From the NCBI GenBank assembly GCA_937921695.1, contig CAKZTZ010000001.1:62001-126000 (forward strand): DNA of 64,000 nucleotides. The letters are read 5' to 3'. Source of the stretch: an uncultured Sulfolobales archaeon. Lineage in GTDB: Archaea; Thermoproteota; Thermoprotei_A; Sulfolobales; Acidilobaceae. Shown piece after piece: positions 1-8,815 of this stretch. The translations under genes were made by a program, and so were the position numbers. Position 1 is the first letter of the stretch. Every line of letters starts with the position of its first letter. The notes under the pieces were generated by a model that saw only the letters and a list, made by a program, of their open reading frames with translations, searched no databases and was not told the DNA's origin.

Positions 1-543
1 ACAGATGTAGCAGATTGGAGGTTTGGTGTTGCTAGAAATCTCCCCTTCAGAAAGTATGACGTGCTGAGGGGGGGTGATATAGGGGTTTTCGATGGGGGCT
101 ACGCTCTGGGGCTCATGATAATATTCACCTACAGGGACATGGTGAAAGCTTTGAAGAACGTTAAAAAACTAATAGTTGAAGGAGGCCCCTTCGTCTTCGA
201 CTACAACTTCACTACATATAATGAACCCAGAGAGGTAAACGTTAAGGTAAGAGGTAGAAACTATAGAGCCCTACTAAAGAGGGAGACTGTGGAACCCATA
301 GTGGGGGGAGTACTCTACAAGTATAGGATAGAAGTTGTAGACGATGAAGGCAACATAGTAGGAGTGGAGGATACAGCATACCCTGTCTACAATAAAGAGG
401 TTATAATGAGCGCTATAAGAGAATCTGGCTGGAAAATAGAAACCATAATCTGGGCTAAATGGGACCCCATAAAATACCTTTACACGCTATCGAAACATGA
501 GGCTGACAGCGCGTTCATAGTCCTCAAGAACCTTGTAGAATAG
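1..543 (+). CDS. SAM-dependent methyltransferase, 3' part only
   Basis: The reading frame is open from the first base of the window, so the gene begins upstream and only its last 180 codons are present. The visible part starts in a DxxxLPF-like segment (VARNLPFRKYD), followed by a hydrophobic strand and a helix. This is the usual order after motif IV of class I (Rossmann-fold) methyltransferases such as the Methyltransf_11/25 families. The C-terminal half is mixed beta and alpha and probably forms the substrate cap. The substrate cannot be judged because the SAM-binding GxGxG region is outside the window. An ATG at 118 or a GTG at 61 could be mistaken for a start. A strong stem-loop follows the stop codon. 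Confidence 0.7.
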   Translation, partial: TDVADWRFGVARNLPFRKYDVLRGGDIGVFDGGYALGLMIIFTYRDMVKALKNVKKLIVEGGPFVFDYNFTTYNEPREVNVKVRGRNYRALLKRETVEPIVGGVLYKYRIEVVDDEGNIVGVEDTAYPVYNKEVIMSAIRESGWKIETIIWAKWDPIKYLYTLSKHEADSAFIVLKNLVE

Positions 544-552
544 TGTATACAC

Positions 553-613
553 GCAGCCCTAGCTCTACCACTGTCTCCATTTAACTTAGTTATAAGACAG
601 GGAGCCGGGCTGC
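553..613. other. Nested stem-loop downstream of the methyltransferase gene
   Basis: Three nested inverted repeats are visible: GCAGCCC (553-559) with GGGCTGC (607-613), GCTC (562-565) with GAGC (602-605), and CTGTC (571-575) with GACAG (596-600). They would fold into one 61-nt hairpin starting 10 bases after the stop codon at 543. It may be a structured 3' end or a small RNA. No function can be assigned from sequence alone. Confidence 0.45.
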
Positions 614-685
614 GCCCATCACACCTATATTTGGGAGTCTATGGGGCCGTGGAACTCTGTTTTAAGTTAATTAAACCATTAGAGT

Positions 686-3600
686 CTAGATAAATTTCAT
701 TACAGCCCCGCCCTGGGCCCAGTATTTTTTCATGTCGACTATGTCCTCGCCTCTAGTCCCGTAATAGTTTTTGATGGCGCTGGCCAGTTCTGATGCGAGC
801 TTATGGTTTAATACTAATGGTATTGTAAGGTCTGCGGCTACCCTCCTCACTCTATAATCTCTTTCTGGCGCGTATCCTGTGGTCATTACTAGGCCTATCT
901 CTCCTTTTACCATCATCTTTATAGCTTCTTCTTCCCCTACAGTTTCGAGACTCCCCGTTTCCATCCTTTCTAAAGTGATAACCTTATGTTCTATGTCTAA
1001 GAGTATTCTGGCTGCCTCCTCTAGTTCTGGGAATCTCCTCTCCACCGGATTATATATTAATATGGCTTCCCCTTTACGAGGTAGTTTGTTGCCCGAAGCG
1101 CTCAGCCAACTGAATATGAGCGCCCTCTCATAGTGTTTGTTGAGGGCCGCTACTTCCCCCACACTCCTCATCTCGGGACCTAAGTGTGGGTAGGCGCCTC
1201 TAAGCCTTGCCCAAGAGAATTGAGGTGTTTTAACGCCAAACCATGAGGGTAGTAGGAGGTTAAATCCTTCATTTAAGTTTTCTATCCCCCCTTTAAGTGA
1301 TGCTTCAACTGAAGCTCTCATCAAATTGTAGCCTGTAGTTTTACTTGTGAAGGGCATGGACCTGCTAGCTCTAAGGTTCAGCTCTATCACATATATAGAG
1401 CCGTTCTTGTAGAGCATTTGGAGGTTGAAGGGGCCCTTTATGTTTAAAGCCTCGTTAAGAGCCGCAGCTATCCTACAGGATTCCCTAATAGCTTCCTGGC
1501 TTAACCTCCTAGGTGGGAGCACCATTGTAGAGTCCCCGCTGTGAACCCCGGCGGGCTCAACATGCTCTATAACAGCTCCGACAACACTCTTTCCATCACC
1601 CACAGCGTCTATCTCGAACTCGCCAGCATCTTCGAAGAATTTGGAGACAACCACCGGGTATTTGGGGGATATTTTAGCCGCCTTGTTAACATACTCTAAG
1701 AGCTCCCCCCCACTCCAAGCTATTTTCATGGAGGAGCCGCTTAGAACATAGCTCGGCCTAACTAAAACCGGGTATCCTATGCTCTCAGCGAAATTCAAGG
1801 CATCCCTCAAGTTTGAAACCTCAGACCAGGGAGGCTGCCTTATGCCGAGCTCCTCGAGGAGCTTACTGAATAGAGCCCTATTCTCCGCCCTGTGGACGCT
1901 AAAGCCCGGGGTACCCAGTAGTTTAACCCCCCTCTTCTCAAGCTCCCACGCTATATTATTGGCGATTTGCCCCCCCAGGAAGGCTATTATGCCCAGCGGC
2001 TTCTCTAAATTATAAATGTCTATGACCCTCTCAACACTTATCTCCTCGAAATACAGCTTCTCGTTAACATCCCAATCCGTAGACACAGTCTCAGGGTTAT
2101 AGTTGACTAATACAACCTCGTAGCCTAAAGCTCTAGCTTCATCAGAGAAGATCACAGTACTCCAGTCAAACTCGACGCTAACCCCAATCCTGAAACCTCC
2201 AGCCCCCAACACCATGATCTTAGGCTTCGAGCCCCTAAAATCCACATCATGCTCCCAACCGTTGTAGGTGACGTAGAGATAGTTTGTTTGAGCCGGCCAC
2301 TCAGCAGCTAAAGTGTCCACTTGTTTTACAACCGGGTTAATGCCCAGTTTCCCCCTAAGTCTCCTAATTTCATCGACTTCCAACGTTAGCGCTCTAGCTA
2401 TCTGCTCGTCGCTAAACCCTAGCCTCTTAGATTCAGCTATAGCGGGTAGGAGCTCCTCTAAACTAGAGCCCTTCATGTTTCTAAGGTTCTCATAGAACAA
2501 GACGGCATCCTTAATCTGGAGTAGGAAGTACTTGTCTATGCCTGTGTATGCATAGACTTCTTCAACGCTAACCCCGAGCTTGAAAGCTTTAGCAACCCAT
2601 ATAGGCCAGTAGGGCTCCCTATCCTTAAGCTTCTTTATGACATATTCTTTAGTTAAATCTATGCTTTCATATGCAGGGCCGCCTGTGAGGCCGGGCTCGC
2701 CTATGTCGAGCATTCTTATAGCCTTCTGTAGGGCTTCAAGGAAATTCCTCCCTATAGCCATAACCTCCCCCACACTCTTCATCTCCGTCCCTATACTCCT
2801 CTCTACATAGTCGAACTTGTCGAGATCCCATCTTGGAATTTTAACTACTACATAGTCTAAGCTGGGCTCGAAGCTAGCCTTAGTCTTCCCAGTTACTCTA
2901 TTCACAATCTCGTGCAGCTTGTAGCCTAAAGCTAGTTTAGCAGCTATGTAGGCTAGGGGGTACCCGGTAGCTTTACTAGCAAGGGCGCTGCTCCTAGACA
3001 TTCTAGGATTAGTCTCTATCACATAAGCCTCTTCGCTGTTAGACGGGTTCAAAGCTACTTGAACATTCCCCTCCCCCACGAGCATTATAGCCCTCTCCAC
3101 GTCTATCGAAAGGTTTCTGGTAAGCTGGTACTCATAGTCTGTTAAAGTCTGGCATGGGGCTACAACTATAGACTCTCCAGTGTGCACCCCCATAGGGTCT
3201 ATGTTCTCCATGCACGCCACCGCCGCAACATTATCCATAGAGTCCCTCACAACCTCAAACTCAACCTCTTTCCAATTGTGAAGATACTTTTCAACTAGAA
3301 CCTCCCCGATCTCAGACTGGGCTATGGCTGTCCTGAACCTCCTTACAAGCTGATCCCTACTCCAAGCCATGAAACTCCCGGCGCCCCCAAGGTTGAAGCT
3401 CACCCTAACCATCACCGGGTATCCTATGACTTCAGAGGCTTCCAGAGCCTCCTCTAAGCTTGAGACAGCGATACTTGGAGGTATGGGTATCCCGTGAGCT
3501 CGCATCGTCTCTCTAAACAGAGACCTTGAAAGGGCCCTTCTAACCCCTTCGATAGGGGTTCCCATAACTTTAACTCCATACTTGTCTAGAACCCCCTCAT

Positions 3601-3901
3601 CATAAAGTTTTACGCCTAAACTTAGAGCTGTTTGCCCCCCAAAACCTATCATTATACCGTCTGGCCTTTCAACTTCTATAACTCCAGCTATATACTCATG
3701 CTTTAAAGGTAGCAGGTAGACTTTATCGGCGAACTTATAGCTTGTCTGTATTGTCGCTATGTTAGGGTTCACCAGTATAGCTTCTAAGCCCTCTTCTTTC
3801 AAAGCTTTTAGGGCTTGGCCCCCACTATAATCGAACTCCGCGGCCTCAGCTATCTTTATAGCCCCAGAGCCTATCATAAGGACTTTTCTAGGGGTTTCCA
3901 T
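686..3901 (-). CDS. carB: Carbamoyl-phosphate synthase large subunit
   Basis: CarB makes carbamoyl phosphate from bicarbonate, two ATP and ammonia passed from CarA, for arginine and pyrimidine synthesis. The 1071-residue protein has the duplicated architecture of the family: an N-terminal Rossmann/ATP-grasp half (residues about 1-400, with GSGAIKIAEAAEFDYSG near the start), an oligomerisation region, a second ATP-grasp half starting near residue 560 (VLGAGGFRIGVSVEFDWS), and a C-terminal MGS-like allosteric domain from about 930. The start ATG lies inside the end of carA (14-base overlap), so the two subunits are translationally coupled. It is the last gene of the argG-argH-carA-carB unit. 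Confidence 0.96.
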   Translation of the reverse strand: METPRKVLMIGSGAIKIAEAAEFDYSGGQALKALKEEGLEAILVNPNIATIQTSYKFADKVYLLPLKHEYIAGVIEVERPDGIMIGFGGQTALSLGVKLYDEGVLDKYGVKVMGTPIEGVRRALSRSLFRETMRAHGIPIPPSIAVSSLEEALEASEVIGYPVMVRVSFNLGGAGSFMAWSRDQLVRRFRTAIAQSEIGEVLVEKYLHNWKEVEFEVVRDSMDNVAAVACMENIDPMGVHTGESIVVAPCQTLTDYEYQLTRNLSIDVERAIMLVGEGNVQVALNPSNSEEAYVIETNPRMSRSSALASKATGYPLAYIAAKLALGYKLHEIVNRVTGKTKASFEPSLDYVVVKIPRWDLDKFDYVERSIGTEMKSVGEVMAIGRNFLEALQKAIRMLDIGEPGLTGGPAYESIDLTKEYVIKKLKDREPYWPIWVAKAFKLGVSVEEVYAYTGIDKYFLLQIKDAVLFYENLRNMKGSSLEELLPAIAESKRLGFSDEQIARALTLEVDEIRRLRGKLGINPVVKQVDTLAAEWPAQTNYLYVTYNGWEHDVDFRGSKPKIMVLGAGGFRIGVSVEFDWSTVIFSDEARALGYEVVLVNYNPETVSTDWDVNEKLYFEEISVERVIDIYNLEKPLGIIAFLGGQIANNIAWELEKRGVKLLGTPGFSVHRAENRALFSKLLEELGIRQPPWSEVSNLRDALNFAESIGYPVLVRPSYVLSGSSMKIAWSGGELLEYVNKAAKISPKYPVVVSKFFEDAGEFEIDAVGDGKSVVGAVIEHVEPAGVHSGDSTMVLPPRRLSQEAIRESCRIAAALNEALNIKGPFNLQMLYKNGSIYVIELNLRASRSMPFTSKTTGYNLMRASVEASLKGGIENLNEGFNLLLPSWFGVKTPQFSWARLRGAYPHLGPEMRSVGEVAALNKHYERALIFSWLSASGNKLPRKGEAILIYNPVERRFPELEEAARILLDIEHKVITLERMETGSLETVGEEEAIKMMVKGEIGLVMTTGYAPERDYRVRRVAADLTIPLVLNHKLASELASAIKNYYGTRGEDIVDMKKYWAQGGAVMKFI

Positions 3902-5144
3902 CTCTAAGCACCATTTTCTTGTAAAGCTTGAATATCCATGTGGTGTCGTGAGGCCCGGGACCCCCCTCCGGGTGGAATTGCGTTAGAATAACCTTGAGTT
4001 TCTCGTGCCTCAAACCTTCAAGGGTCCCATCGTCCACGTTTATAAACCAAGGCTTAAGACCTGTACCTTCAAGGCTCTCAACGTCTGTAGCGTAACCGTG
4101 GTTCTGGCTTGTTATGTAGCTCTTGCCACTACTAACTTCTAAGACGCCCTTATTAGGGCCTCTGTGACCGTATTTGAGCTTGTAAACTCTAGCCCCTAAG
4201 GCTAGAGATGCTAGCTGCATCCCAAGGCATATCCCTAGTACCGGCTTCCCAGAATATATCAACTCCTCCACTGTCTTCACTTGATCCCTCAGCATCTCCG
4301 GGTTACCGGGGCCATTGCTGAGTACTATACCATCAAAGCCCTCCAGCAGCTCTACAGGCTTAGACCAGCATGGGAACCTGGCAACTTTAAACTTAAACTT
4401 TAAAAGCTCTCTGAGTATGCCGTATTTGAGGCCGCAGTCTAAGACGGCAATCTTAGCCTCAGGCACCCCCTCAGGCTCGTGAACTAAGACTTTCCCGGGC
4501 GAGACTTTATCAACGAAGCTCGTATAATGGTATTCTCCACTTTTCAGAAGCTCCTCCCTAAGCCTCTCCCACTCGACTACTTCACTTTCAGGGTATACTG
4601 CTAGAACGCTCATAACAACCCCCTCCTCTCTAATTTTCTTAATTATGAACCTCGTGTCAACCCTATACATCCCCGGGATGCCGCTACTATTAAGCCATTC
4701 ACTGAGCGACGCAACACTAAGATAGTGGTTGTGTGGGGGTAGCTCAGACACTATGAACCCTTCAACGTGAACCCTATCAGACTCGTAGTTAAAAGGCACC
4801 CCACAATAGGAATGCTCAGGGTTAGGGACGCCATAACACCCAACCATTGGATGCGCCCATACTAGGATTTGACCGGCATAGCTGGGGTCTGTCAAAGCCT
4901 CAGTATAGCCTGTCATACCCGTCGAGAACACTAGCTCTCCAACCCTCACGCCTGGGGAGCCGAAACCACATCCTTCAACGGCAAGGCCGTCAGCCGTTAA
5001 TAGCCTGGCTCTCAGCCCTGTGTGGCATTTCAAGCTTCTCGTGGGAGTACGTGTCAAGGAACCCACACTCTCCCTTGTCGGGTCTGGCTTATAAGCTTTA
5101 CTACATATTTTACAATAGTTACTTTTAGAGGGTGCAAGTGCCAT
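3888..5144 (-). CDS. carA: Carbamoyl-phosphate synthase small (glutaminase) subunit
   Basis: CarA hydrolyses glutamine and channels ammonia to CarB. The N-terminal CPSase_sm_chain domain is followed by a class I glutamine amidotransferase domain with the nucleophile Cys in GICLGMQ and the His/Glu pair in FHPEGG. The longest frame starts at ATG 5144 and gives 418 residues, but conserved CarA sequence begins only near residue 46 (RARLLTADG). A TATA-like CTTATAAG lies inside the extra N-terminal region (about 5087-5094). A TTG at 5033 would give a family-sized protein of 381 residues, and a GTG at 5066 sits where a leaderless transcript from that TATA box would start. The true start is probably 5066 or 5033. 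The N-terminal extension also contains a weak copy of the arginine operator. Confidence 0.92.
   Translation of the reverse strand: MALAPSKSNYCKICSKAYKPDPTRESVGSLTRTPTRSLKCHTGLRARLLTADGLAVEGCGFGSPGVRVGELVFSTGMTGYTEALTDPSYAGQILVWAHPMVGCYGVPNPEHSYCGVPFNYESDRVHVEGFIVSELPPHNHYLSVASLSEWLNSSGIPGMYRVDTRFIIKKIREEGVVMSVLAVYPESEVVEWERLREELLKSGEYHYTSFVDKVSPGKVLVHEPEGVPEAKIAVLDCGLKYGILRELLKFKFKVARFPCWSKPVELLEGFDGIVLSNGPGNPEMLRDQVKTVEELIYSGKPVLGICLGMQLASLALGARVYKLKYGHRGPNKGVLEVSSGKSYITSQNHGYATDVESLEGTGLKPWFINVDDGTLEGLRHEKLKVILTQFHPEGGPGPHDTTWIFKLYKKMVLRDGNP
5109..5122. promoter_or_regulatory. Weak second arginine-operator-like site upstream of carA
   Basis: TTTACAATAGTTAC matches 10 of 14 positions of the GTTACAAATGTAAC site found at argG. 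It lies 15-30 bases upstream of the CTTATAAG TATA-like box for carA (about 5087-5094), inside the doubtful N-terminal extension of the longest carA frame. Confidence 0.35.
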
Positions 5145-5157
5145 GTATTACCTATTA

Positions 5158-5171
5158 GATTCAATTGTAAC
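5158..5171. promoter_or_regulatory. Candidate arginine operator upstream of carA
   Basis: On the minus strand this reads GTTACAATTGAATC, 11 to 12 of 14 positions in common with the argG site GTTACAAATGTAAC and with the same two-base spacer. It lies in the 32-base gap between the argH stop and the longest carA start, where an internal promoter for carAB would be controlled. Confidence 0.5.
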
Positions 5172-5176
5172 CCACC

Positions 5177-6550
5177 TTAACACCTGCTTTTTTCGAGGAA
5201 AGAGTATGTGGATAGCTCGACCTCAAACTCCTCTATGTTTTTAAGGGCCTTTTCTATGTGTGATTTCACATTCTCAGGGCTGGGGGAGCCGGTGACGGGT
5301 CTCTTAACAGTATTTTTAGGGTCCAGGCTTATATTGTAAGCTTCCCTGATCTCACTATATAGTTTTTCAGTGTTTTCAGCCTCTTTAACGAGCTTAGCTA
5401 GTTCCGCGTGGGCTTCTCTAAAAGGCTTCCCCGCCTCTAAGGCTATAAGTTCAGCTATGTCTGAAGCTAGTAGGGGGTATATTCTAATATCCCTCTCTAC
5501 GGCTCCAGCATTAACTTCAATATTTTCTATAGCATCCCTAAGCACTTCTAGAGTTTCTATAGCTTCTATTAAAGCCTCTACGACCGGCTTATTAGCCTCC
5601 TGGAGATCGAGACTATAACCTGAAGGTAAACCTTTGACTATAGAAGCTATAGATATAAACCTCCCCAAGACACTCCCCGCCTTAGCCCTCACAATCTCCA
5701 TAGTAACAGGGTTAACCTTATGGGGCATAATACTGCTAGTAGCTAGATGGCTTGCTGGAAGCTTGAAATACCCTATATGTGGTAGGGAGAAGAGTATGAA
5801 GTCCCCGGCAACCCTAGAGAGAGATACTAGGAGGCTCGAAACTAAAGCTAAAACATTTAAGGAAAACTCCCTGCCCCCACTAGCATAGAGACAGTTGCTA
5901 ACAATCCTCCCCCCGAAAAGCTTCGAAGCCATCCTAGCCCTATCCAGGGGCGTCATAACCCCGGCGGCAGGCCCACAACCTAGAGGCGACCTAGCAGTCG
6001 TGTCGAGAGTTTTAACAAGGAGCGATGAATAGTCTGACAGCATTTCATCCAGGTATAGGAGGTAGTGAGCTAGAGTAGATAGCTGTGCTGGCTGAGAGTG
6101 AGTATATAAAGGTATTAGAACGTTTACGCTCATGGAAGCCCTCGATAAGAGCACCCTCCTAAAACCCGCTATAGATCTCAAGAGCTTCAAGAGGAGCCTT
6201 GAAGTTTTAAGTCTCAAGGCCGCAGCTACGTGATCGTTTCTACTCCTACCTAAACCCACATAGCCAGCCTCACCCCCTAATTTCTCCTTAAGATAAATCT
6301 CTATGGCCTCGTGAACGTCCTCAGCTTCAATATGGAACAGTTTGCCGGGTTCAGCAATGAGGTTTTCAAGCTCCCTTAGGATCCTGTTAGCGGAGTCTTC
6401 CGGGACCGCCCTGAGATCTTTAAGCTCTTCAACATAGGCCTCCATAACCTCTAAGACTTCACATGCTATAAGCTTATCATCCTCCATTGAAGATGTATAC
6501 TTTAGAGATAAGGGGCTTGCATCTCCCAGGAGCTCCTTCCTATAAAGCAT
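5177..6550 (-). CDS. argH: Argininosuccinate lyase
   Basis: ArgH splits argininosuccinate into arginine and fumarate, the last step of arginine synthesis. The 457-residue protein belongs to the fumarase/aspartase superfamily. It has the helical core with GLGRSRNDHVA near residue 100, the THSQPAQ segment near 155, and the signature loop around SSIMPHKVNPVTMEIVR near residue 270, which carries the catalytic Ser. It follows argG with a 12-base gap and precedes carA by about 30 bases, so the four genes form one operon. Confidence 0.96.
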   Translation of the reverse strand: MLYRKELLGDASPLSLKYTSSMEDDKLIACEVLEVMEAYVEELKDLRAVPEDSANRILRELENLIAEPGKLFHIEAEDVHEAIEIYLKEKLGGEAGYVGLGRSRNDHVAAALRLKTSRLLLKLLRSIAGFRRVLLSRASMSVNVLIPLYTHSQPAQLSTLAHYLLYLDEMLSDYSSLLVKTLDTTARSPLGCGPAAGVMTPLDRARMASKLFGGRIVSNCLYASGGREFSLNVLALVSSLLVSLSRVAGDFILFSLPHIGYFKLPASHLATSSIMPHKVNPVTMEIVRAKAGSVLGRFISIASIVKGLPSGYSLDLQEANKPVVEALIEAIETLEVLRDAIENIEVNAGAVERDIRIYPLLASDIAELIALEAGKPFREAHAELAKLVKEAENTEKLYSEIREAYNISLDPKNTVKRPVTGSPSPENVKSHIEKALKNIEEFEVELSTYSFLEKSRC

Positions 6551-6562
6551 CCTTTAATCCTC

Positions 6563-7738
6563 CTAAACTTTAAGCTTCTTCCAGTACGCTTTAACCGCTT
6601 GGAGGCCATAGAGTTCTATAAACCCTACCGACATACTCTGGTCTAACATTTTCATAAGCTCGCTATCGTAGAGGCTGTAAGGGGAGCTCCTGGCGACTAC
6701 TGATATTTTACCTTTATACAGTTTAACCCTAACAGTTCCGGAGACTATGCTCTCAACAGAGTCTATGAAAGAGTCGAGAGCCTCCCTCAGGGGCTCAAAC
6801 CATAAACCCTGATATACGAGTTTAGCCCACTCTCCGTCAACATACCATTTAAAGTCTAGAGTCCTCTTAGTGAGGACGAGCCTCTCAAGATCCCTATGGG
6901 CAGTTATTATAGTAGTAGCTGCGGGGACCTCGTAAACCTCCCTACTCTTCAACCCTATAACCCTGTTCTCCATCATATCAACTCTCCCAACCCCGTGCGC
7001 CCCAGCCACATGGTTAAGATACGTTATAAGCTCTACAGGACCCATTTTAATACCGTTAACAGCGGTGGGAACCCCCTTCTCAAACTCTATATCAATATAA
7101 GCTGGATCCCCCGGAGCATTGGAAGGAGAAACTGTCCAAGTGAAGACTTCCTCAGGGGGCTCTACACTAGGATCATCTAGAACCCCACCCTCTATAGATC
7201 TACCCCAAAGATTCTCATCTATACTGTAAATTTTACTTTTAACAGGGATGCCGTGTTTAACAGCATACTCTATCTCCCAGTCCCTACTCAAACCCCAATC
7301 TCTCACTGGAGCTATTACCTTAAGATGTGGGGCCAAAGCCTTTATAGCTAGGTCAAACCTTATCTGATCATTACCCTTACCTGTACATCCGTGCGCTACA
7401 GCGTCGGCATCCTCCTTTAAAGCTACTTCAACAACTTTACTAGCTATGAGGGGCCTTGCTAAAGCTGTGGAGAGAGGGTATTCTCCGTCATAGAGGGCGT
7501 TAGCTTTAACAGCTTTATAGACGTAGTTATTAGCAAACTCCTCTTTAGCATCTACATTATAGTGTTTAATAGCTCCAAGCTTGTAAGCTTTAAACTCTAT
7601 ACCGCTGAAATCTTCAGGCTGCCCCACGTCAACAGTGACTGTTATGACTTCAGCGTTAAGCTTCTCCCTCATTAACTTCAAGATTACAGACGTGTCTAAG
7701 CCTCCCGAGTAGGCGAGCGCTATTCTCAACCCTAACAC
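6563..7738 (-). CDS. argG: Argininosuccinate synthase
   Basis: ArgG condenses citrulline and aspartate using ATP. The N-terminus has the PP-loop AYSGGLDTS typical of the family, followed by the aspartate- and citrulline-binding segments (HGCTGKGNDQIRFD, and YSIDENLWGRSIEGG). The length of about 391 residues is normal. Two GTG codons compete as start. The first, at 7747, directly abuts the AAGGAG sequence; the one at 7738 lies 8 bases after GGAG and gives the usual short lead into the P-loop, so I prefer it. The gene heads argG-argH-carA-carB and has two copies of the arginine operator in its promoter. Confidence 0.96.
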   Translation of the reverse strand: MLGLRIALAYSGGLDTSVILKLMREKLNAEVITVTVDVGQPEDFSGIEFKAYKLGAIKHYNVDAKEEFANNYVYKAVKANALYDGEYPLSTALARPLIASKVVEVALKEDADAVAHGCTGKGNDQIRFDLAIKALAPHLKVIAPVRDWGLSRDWEIEYAVKHGIPVKSKIYSIDENLWGRSIEGGVLDDPSVEPPEEVFTWTVSPSNAPGDPAYIDIEFEKGVPTAVNGIKMGPVELITYLNHVAGAHGVGRVDMMENRVIGLKSREVYEVPAATTIITAHRDLERLVLTKRTLDFKWYVDGEWAKLVYQGLWFEPLREALDSFIDSVESIVSGTVRVKLYKGKISVVARSSPYSLYDSELMKMLDQSMSVGFIELYGLQAVKAYWKKLKV

Positions 7739-7775
7739 CGAGAGCACTCCTTAAAAATAACGTTAAAAAGCTTTA

Positions 7776-7787
7776 TGTAACTTTATA
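7776..7787 (-). promoter_or_regulatory. argG TATA box fused to an operator half-site
   Basis: The minus strand reads TATAAAGTTACA. The same 12 bases occur at the lysY promoter (10702-10713). The box lies about 40 bases upstream of the preferred argG start, consistent with a short leader. The GTTACA part is a half-site of the candidate arginine operator. Confidence 0.55.
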
Positions 7788-7807
7788 TTATAGTTTTAAT
7801 ATTAAAA

Positions 7808-7821
7808 GTTACATTTGTAAC
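7808..7821. promoter_or_regulatory. Candidate arginine operator, best copy (argG promoter)
   Basis: GTTACATTTGTAAC has perfect six-base arms (GTTACA and TGTAAC) around two bases. It lies about 20 bases upstream of the argG TATA box and overlaps the last base of the stop codon of the ACT-domain regulator gene. Related sites occur at 10694-10707, 5158-5171 and 8521-8536. Confidence 0.6.
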
Positions 7822-8501
7822 TATGTTCTCATGCTCTTAATCAAGGTCTCAAGGACCCTATATGCTTCCCAAGCTTTAGCCGAGTCCACTAATATTATTG
7901 TGTCATTGTAGCATGAAACTATCTGAGATATGTTTATGTCATTCTCGTAGAGGATCGATGATATGAAGGCTACTATCCCGGGGGTTTCAACTATCTCCCT
8001 CGGGCTTACAAGCACTATGGCAGACTGGTTCTCTAAAACCTCTATTATATCACTCTTGTTAATATTGCTAGTCAACCTGTCAATATCCTCCCTGGATACT
8101 ATGAAAGTGAAAGTGTTAATGCCCTGAAGGACTTGGAAGAACCTAGCTATCTCCATGGATTTAATAATTTCAGGAAGCTTGGGGATGACGTTGTGCTTCT
8201 TAACAGTGAAAACCGTCAAGTCCGATTGAAGTTGGAGCACTGTAGATCCTATGACGCGTTTAAGCTTCCATTCAAGCCTTTTAGATTCCTCAATAATCTC
8301 ACTCCTAACTCTTATTAGCGCCATTTTTATAGCAGCGTGGGAAGCTTCAACCCCCCTAACCTTGAGGTCTTCTGAAATAGCCCTTGAAAGGGCGCTATAA
8401 TTGATAATACCTTCAGATAGGCACTCCTTGAGAAAAGGCTTCGAGAGCACTATACCCCTAACTATGCTAGCTATACTTATCCGAGCCAATGCTAACACCA
8501 T
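7821..8501 (-). CDS. ACT-domain predicted regulator of amino-acid metabolism
   Basis: The protein has 226 residues. Residues 1-80 are helical and could form a DNA-binding helix-turn-helix-like unit (SIVRGIVLSKPFLKECL and a following amphipathic helix). Residues from about 90 look like two ACT-type ferredoxin-like repeats, ending in the typical strand-helix segment TPGIVAFISSILYENDINISQIVSCYNDTIILVD. ACT domains bind amino acids. The layout matches the archaeal family described as predicted regulators of amino-acid metabolism (COG2150). It sits directly upstream of argG in the arginine cluster, and its own promoter and the argG, carA and lysY promoters share an operator-like sequence. A role as arginine-responsive repressor is inference; DNA binding has not been shown here. 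Confidence 0.75.
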   Translation of the reverse strand: MVLALARISIASIVRGIVLSKPFLKECLSEGIINYSALSRAISEDLKVRGVEASHAAIKMALIRVRSEIIEESKRLEWKLKRVIGSTVLQLQSDLTVFTVKKHNVIPKLPEIIKSMEIARFFQVLQGINTFTFIVSREDIDRLTSNINKSDIIEVLENQSAIVLVSPREIVETPGIVAFISSILYENDINISQIVSCYNDTIILVDSAKAWEAYRVLETLIKSMRT

Positions 8502-8520
8502 GTATTAATATAGAACAGAG

Positions 8521-8536
8521 GGTAAAAATTTGTAAC
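8521..8536. promoter_or_regulatory. Operator half-site in the ACT-regulator promoter
   Basis: On the minus strand the sequence is GTTACAAATTTTTACC. Its first nine bases are identical to the argG site. The AT-rich part (AAATTTTTA) lies about 23 bases before the ATG at 8501, where a TATA box for a leaderless transcript is expected. Binding here would give autoregulation. Confidence 0.4.
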
Positions 8537-8584
8537 TCCCCCTTATTACAAACACATGTTGGCGTTTCTCCGCTAACAGGGTCT

Positions 8585-8683
8585 CTAAATACCTTTAATC
8601 CCGTTAGCAAATTTAAACACTAACTCCTTCACATGCTCCGAGGGCATAGGGCTCTTGTAGAGTCTAATCCCAAGGGCTCCCAT
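8585..8683 (-). CDS. Possible 32-residue small protein
   Basis: A minus-strand frame opens with ATG at 8683, seven bases after a GAGGGG sequence, and ends with TAG at 8585. The peptide reads as a basic amphipathic helix (SEHVKELVFKFANGIKGI at its C-terminal end). The ribosome site and plausible composition argue for coding. The short length and lack of a known homologue argue for caution. It could also be a remnant or a leader peptide for the ACT regulator. Confidence 0.3.
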   Translation of the reverse strand: MGALGIRLYKSPMPSEHVKELVFKFANGIKGI

Positions 8684-8815
8684 CTATTTTCCCCTCTTAT
8701 GGAGCTTCCCTTAGTGTTTTGCACATATTTAGAGGGTTTTAAGAGTATATGTGGGTGTTTGCAGTGTACATGTGTTTACGAATATTTGAGATTACCGTCA
8801 CTCCCGTACTAGCTT

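Larger units (their letters stand above)
8502..8815. other. 314-bp gap between lysZ and the ACT-regulator gene
   Basis: The gap carries the regulator promoter (8502-8536), a possible 32-codon reading frame on the minus strand (8585-8683), and an inverted repeat CACATAT (8722-8728) / ATATGTG (8747-8753) downstream of the lysZ stop that could be a transcript-end structure. No tRNA or other recognisable RNA is seen. Confidence 0.5.

Noticed and set aside
5045..5144. CKIC near the N-terminus of the longest CarA frame as a zinc site
   Set aside because: Lies in the part of the frame that probably is not translated, and a matching second Cys pair is not apparent.
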